A stretch of 34,987 bases of DNA from Isohypsibius dastychi (Eukaryota; Tardigrada; Eutardigrada; Parachela; Isohypsibiidae). The stretch's first letter is position 1. The number at the start of each line of letters is the position of its first letter. Shown here piece by piece: positions 31,786 through 34,987 of the stretch. A model generated the notes under the pieces. It made no database searches. It had not been told where the DNA came from and saw only the letters and a program-made list of their open reading frames with translations. The position numbers were made by a program, and so were the translations under genes. The stretch lies in contig JAQIWT010000110.1 of the NCBI GenBank assembly GCA_034696485.1, forward strand, positions 1-34,987, read 5' to 3'.

Positions 31786-33723
31786 CTTAAATTGCATTGT
31801 TCCGAAAGGATTCAGAGTGTGGACATTCATTCTACTACTGGTGGTTGCTTTCTGGATGATCCCCATGACTAGCGGGTTACAAGTGAAAACATGTGACTGC
31901 ACTTTACCGGAGATGGTTGGAACTGTGGATTTCAATGGATGGCTCATTTGCAACGAAACGAACCGTTCGATCAAACCAACGAGTATCAGGTATGGTACTT
32001 ATCTGGAAAAGGGATCTGAAAAAGCATTCGTCGGATATTCCTGCCGGGAATGGGTTAACATCAAAAAGATCGACGAAGGATTTTTCAGGACTACGGATAC
32101 GACTTTGGATTCTGAAAATCAAGTTGTAGAACCCGGCGAATGTTGAGGTTTAATTCAATCATCGATGTGTGAAAAGAATCAGATGACCAGGCATGTAAAC
32201 GTTTGGAGTTTTCTCGGAAAGCCTCAAGGGGAAGGTCATTGGTGGTCAACAACATATCACAATTTGACTAATTGTGAGTATGAAAAGTTTACTTTGGAGC
32301 AAGACTGCGATACTTGTCCGGCACTGAGTGTTCTTGGAGAGCTCACCAGGAATCGTAGCACCGGCTTCACAATACTTGGACAAAGGACCATCGTGTGGGA
32401 CTCGGTGAAATCAAGCAAGAGATCATGCGAAATTCGAAGCTTGTCTCGACGGAATGGGTTGTTGTTTAATGACTCAGGTGTTCTTCGCGTACGTGACAAG
32501 GAGCAACAAATGGATTCCATTCTCGGTTTTTTGAAGAAAACCTGCGATATTAAGTTACCTCCAGTGTTCACTGTAGAAGGTGAAAAGAACAAGTTTTCGT
32601 TCTTGATGGACTCCAATTCAGCGCGTATGTTCCCCGGTGATTATGTTCATAACAACGGGACGAATTTTCTTACCAGCCGCAATCGTCGTGAGGACTGAAA
32701 AATTGAGAAAAAGGTCGTCTGGAAATATGATCCTGAGAAAGTTGAGATGAATGCGGAAACATTGAAACTAAACGAGGAGATACCTCGTCATCTTCAATGG
32801 TTACAGGACAAAGTCATCGAGGATGAAAACGTCATCGTGGATGCTGTCAACGATGCTGACTGTCGCTTTGACCAGTTGAAGGTGTTTGAACTATTAAGTC
32901 TTTCGAAGTTCAGTGGTATAGCTGCGGCTCGGCAATATGGACTTGAGAACTGCCAGAGGTTGGACGTCTTTGGTCAGCATGTAGTGATTCGACAATGTGA
33001 AACCAAGGTTTTGGATTTCATTGTTGAGCAAACAAGCTGTGGAGCTCAGCCTCGGGCAAAGAATTATACAATCGATCAAGATGGATTTACGTTACGCCCT
33101 TTCCGACCATGTTATTGGCGGTCAAGTTTGATTAATTTCAATGAAGAGGCGTACAGTGCTAAAGATGGAAACTGGGTTCTCGAGATACCATCTAGACGTA
33201 CTAGCCATCGCGTTCTCATGGAACTGTTTAAAGAAGAAGCTGACGTCTCTAGCGGATTGTTATCAGCGGCGCAGGAAAGAGAACATTCTTTCAGCTTCCG
33301 TTTGCTTGCGGAGTAAGCTGGAGCAGTCGAAGATCATGGTATCACCAATTTGGGACAAGTCGTTCATGAAGCTTCGGAAACAAACCGCAAGATGCCAAGT
33401 GTTTTTGGTGGACTAAGGTGGTGTAGACAACACTTGGTTCAGTTGTAGGATTCGGTGCGTTAGGGGGCCTGGTTTGGTTCTTCCGTGCGCAACTAGCGTT
33501 GTGGTTGTGTGGAATGCTACAACGTTTACGAAATCGCACTTCTCGACGTGATGCTGGTGTGGTTTCACAAGCAATCGAGTTGGATAAACTTGATTCTCAG
33601 AGCGTACCTGAACCGCCAGAGCGACGACCAGAGCATGTTCAGTTGTTACCCGATAGAGCTATCTGCAATACTGCTTCCGCCCCACATTTGCGATCTATAC
33701 CTCTTTATCCGTTACAGGAATGA
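31786..33723 (+). pseudogene. env: env-like glycoprotein, several breaks
   Basis: The frame continues from integrase into a hydrophobic signal-like segment (TFILLLVVAFWMIP, about 31825-31870). A Cys-rich ectodomain begins CDCTLPEM and holds NET and other potential N-glycosylation sites. Later Cys pairs and a CGAQP..CYW region lie at about 33040-33120. A Gly-rich hydrophobic anchor sits at about 33440-33515, and the tail is encoded inside the 3' LTR, ending at 33721-33723. Breaks are TGA 32144-32146, TGA 32696-32698, TAA 33314-33316, a shift near 33400 and TAG 33424-33426. The layout is that of a type I viral glycoprotein. Which fusogen class it belongs to is not certain; spacing of the late cysteines faintly recalls class III (gB/chuvirus-like) proteins found in other invertebrate retroelements. 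No furin-type site was confirmed. Confidence 0.75.
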
Positions 33724-34038
33724 GTTAGTTTTGGAGGACCAAAACTCTAAACGGAGGGCAATGTTACGCTAGTGGTCACTAGCGTCCGAATATTACATGT
33801 TTATAAAACTTTCAGTCTTATTTATTGATTGAGCTGGTTCTGCTCGCAATAATACATGCTTCAGTTACCTCACATTCTATTGTGTTTAGCTGCTCTATAT
33901 AATGGGATGTTTGACATTGTGCCTTCCAAAGTAGCTATTCCAGTTTGACTTACGTTTATTCTCTGTTATCATTCTTCACTTGTCTGTACCAGTAAATCAG
34001 TCCTGATCAAACTGACTTATCGGCGTACGGGCATATCA
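33515..34038 (+). repeat. 3' LTR (524 bp)
   Basis: It starts TGCTACAACG and ends GGGCATATCA, the same length as the 5' copy. Its first part is also coding for the env tail. No clear polypurine tract precedes it; the bases just upstream (TTGTGTGGAA) are mixed and belong to the env frame. TATATAA recurs at 33896-33902. Confidence 0.95.
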
Positions 34039-34618
34039 CGTGAAATATACATTCTTCAAGCGAGCGCTGTCGGGCTACAATTTTCCCATTAAATACGGAG
34101 CTGACTGTTCATTGCACAGGTTTGGCTGGAAGTCGAGTAGGTACAGCCGGCTGACTGTTCAAACAACCTCGAAAATGTACCGATTGTTCAGCAGTAGTGA
34201 TGTCGCTTGTCAGTGATGTTGTCCGCGGTTTTGCTTGAGCATTATAGATAAACATGCATTTCATTCGTATGTTTTGCAGAAAGTGTGGCTCTAATTATTC
34301 TGTATAGAAAAGTTTACCAATAGAATCGGGATAACAGGGTGGGCTTCTCTGTAGAGATGTCGTTCGGATATTTGTCGTGAAACCGTGGTGTGGGTTTGAC
34401 AAGAGCGTTGTGCTGTGTTTATATCTATGCAATTCTCGAATAATTCATATTTGTGATTGCAAAGTCCAATTTTGGGGACGAGAATCTCTTACTTTTCCAG
34501 GTGCCTGAAGAACCAGTTATTCAGCAAGTCGAGTGACGAGGAAGTAATACCGTCATATTTTGACCACGGGGTGAATAAGAAATCAAAGAGCGAAAATTTA
34601 GTGGAAGCGGTTCACTTG
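34039..34618. other. no recognised gene
   Basis: Flanking DNA past the LTR element. GCTGACTGTTCA occurs twice (near 34091 and 34150). Nothing else is recognised. Confidence 0.4.
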
Positions 34619-34722
34619 TAGCCGACAGATTTGTCCCCTTGTTCCCTGTCCACGCGGACGAGAGGACACTCTCGTCGGCTGATACAGCCGACCAAATTGT
34701 CCCCCGTCCTGGGGGACAATTT
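34619..34722. repeat. three consecutive perfect hairpins
   Basis: The stems are GACGAGA/TCTCGTC (34657-34663 and 34670-34676), GTCGGCTG/CAGCCGAC with a 3-nt loop (34674-34692), and AAATTGTCCCCC/GGGGGACAATTT with a 5-nt loop (34694-34722, 12 bp perfect). The first two overlap. A 20-bp unit at 34619-34638 recurs with three mismatches at 34685-34704. It looks like the core of a small DNA element, but outer ends were not identified. Confidence 0.7.
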
Positions 34723-34987
34723 CGGGGGACAATAGGCAGAACAACCAAGCGAAAGGACCAGATTGTTATCTCTTCTGCTCAAGGCGGCTGAATCCTTTGA
34801 TGTCGCCGGCTTCGTTGTCGTTCTGTTTATCCTCGTCCTTCTATGGGTGTTAATTGCAAGCTCAAATTTTATTTGCAATGCTTTGCAATGCAATGCAACG
34901 CTTTGCAACATTTGCAATGCGATGCTCCGCAATGCAATCAAACACAGTGAATTTGAAATTCGAGCAGGTTTCTAATCAAAACAAGCA
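34723..34987. other. no recognised gene
   Basis: Apart from the simple repeat at 34868-34937, nothing is recognised up to the window edge. A plus frame at 34763-34975 is hydrophobic at first (SFDVAGFVVVLFILVLLWVL) but then runs into the repeat, so I do not call it a gene. Confidence 0.35.
34868..34937. repeat. degenerate TTGCAATGC tandem repeat
   Basis: Words of the TTTGCAATGC type recur with a period near 10, including TTTGCAATGC, AATGCAATGC, AACGCTTTGC and CGCAATGCAATC. It is a simple-sequence tract with no gene. Confidence 0.7.

Larger units (their letters stand above)
25563..34038 (+). mobile_element. full-length Ty3/gypsy-type LTR element with env
   Basis: Two 524-bp LTRs, both TG..CA, bound gag, protease, reverse transcriptase, RNase H, integrase and an env-like glycoprotein, in that order. 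The RT-RNase H-IN order and the GPY/F-type module place it in the Ty3/gypsy group. Flanking bases (TTGAG on the left, CGTGA on the right) are not a target-site duplication. Stops or frameshifts in gag, pol and env make the copy defective. Confidence 0.93.

Overview
The window looks like repeat-rich, gene-poor nuclear DNA of an invertebrate animal. The clues are an animal-type GT92/DUF23-like glycosyltransferase, a secreted-protein gene with a 49-nt GT..TTTTTCAG intron, LINE, mariner and pogo-type remnants, and a Ty3/gypsy element carrying an envelope gene. The very short intron with a TTTTTCAG acceptor fits a nematode or another compact-intron ecdysozoan such as a tardigrade. The sequence alone does not fix the species. 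I recognise no rRNA, tRNA, CRISPR array or bacterial-style operon.

Layout. 1-2.15 kb: nothing recognised. 2.15-3.22 kb: two adjacent terminal-inverted-repeat (TIR) elements. 3.5-3.9 kb: a broken pogo/CENP-B-type transposase (minus). 4.2-4.7 kb: a foldback element with repeated arms. 6.0-6.15 kb: a palindrome cluster. 6.2-6.86 kb and 10.85-12.1 kb: two copies of one dispersed repeat. 7.6-10.5 kb: a decayed LINE (minus) whose reverse transcriptase is split by a DNA element of about 0.86 kb. 12.3-12.9 kb: an LTR-like segment with CGATCC repeats. 14.8-15.9 kb: an intact GT92-like gene (minus). 18.65-18.9 kb: a third relative of the first TIR family. 19.3-20.0 kb: a mariner-like remnant (minus). 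20.46-21.0 kb: a two-exon gene for a secreted, highly basic peptide precursor. 23.2-23.9 kb: a DNA element with arrays of CGTAG motifs in opposite orientation and a GC-rich core. 25.56-34.04 kb: a full-length Ty3/gypsy provirus-like element with two 524-bp LTRs. 34.6-34.95 kb: a hairpin cluster and a TTGCAATGC-like repeat.

Only two host genes look intact. One is the GT92-like enzyme, predicted to be a type II Golgi membrane protein. The other is the small secreted precursor: signal peptide, acidic pro-region, RRKR convertase site, then a 70-residue Ala/Lys/Arg-rich segment ending in Gly. It has the layout of an antimicrobial or neuropeptide-like precursor, and I rank it as the most interesting item.

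The gypsy element has gag, protease, RT, RNase H, integrase and an env-like glycoprotein, a primer site complementary to tRNA-Phe, RNase H-to-env in one open frame, and an env C-terminus that runs into the 3' LTR. It carries several stops and frameshifts and its LTRs differ at 15 positions by my count, so this copy is dead. The other mobile elements are degraded; there is no sign that the genes here work as a pathway.
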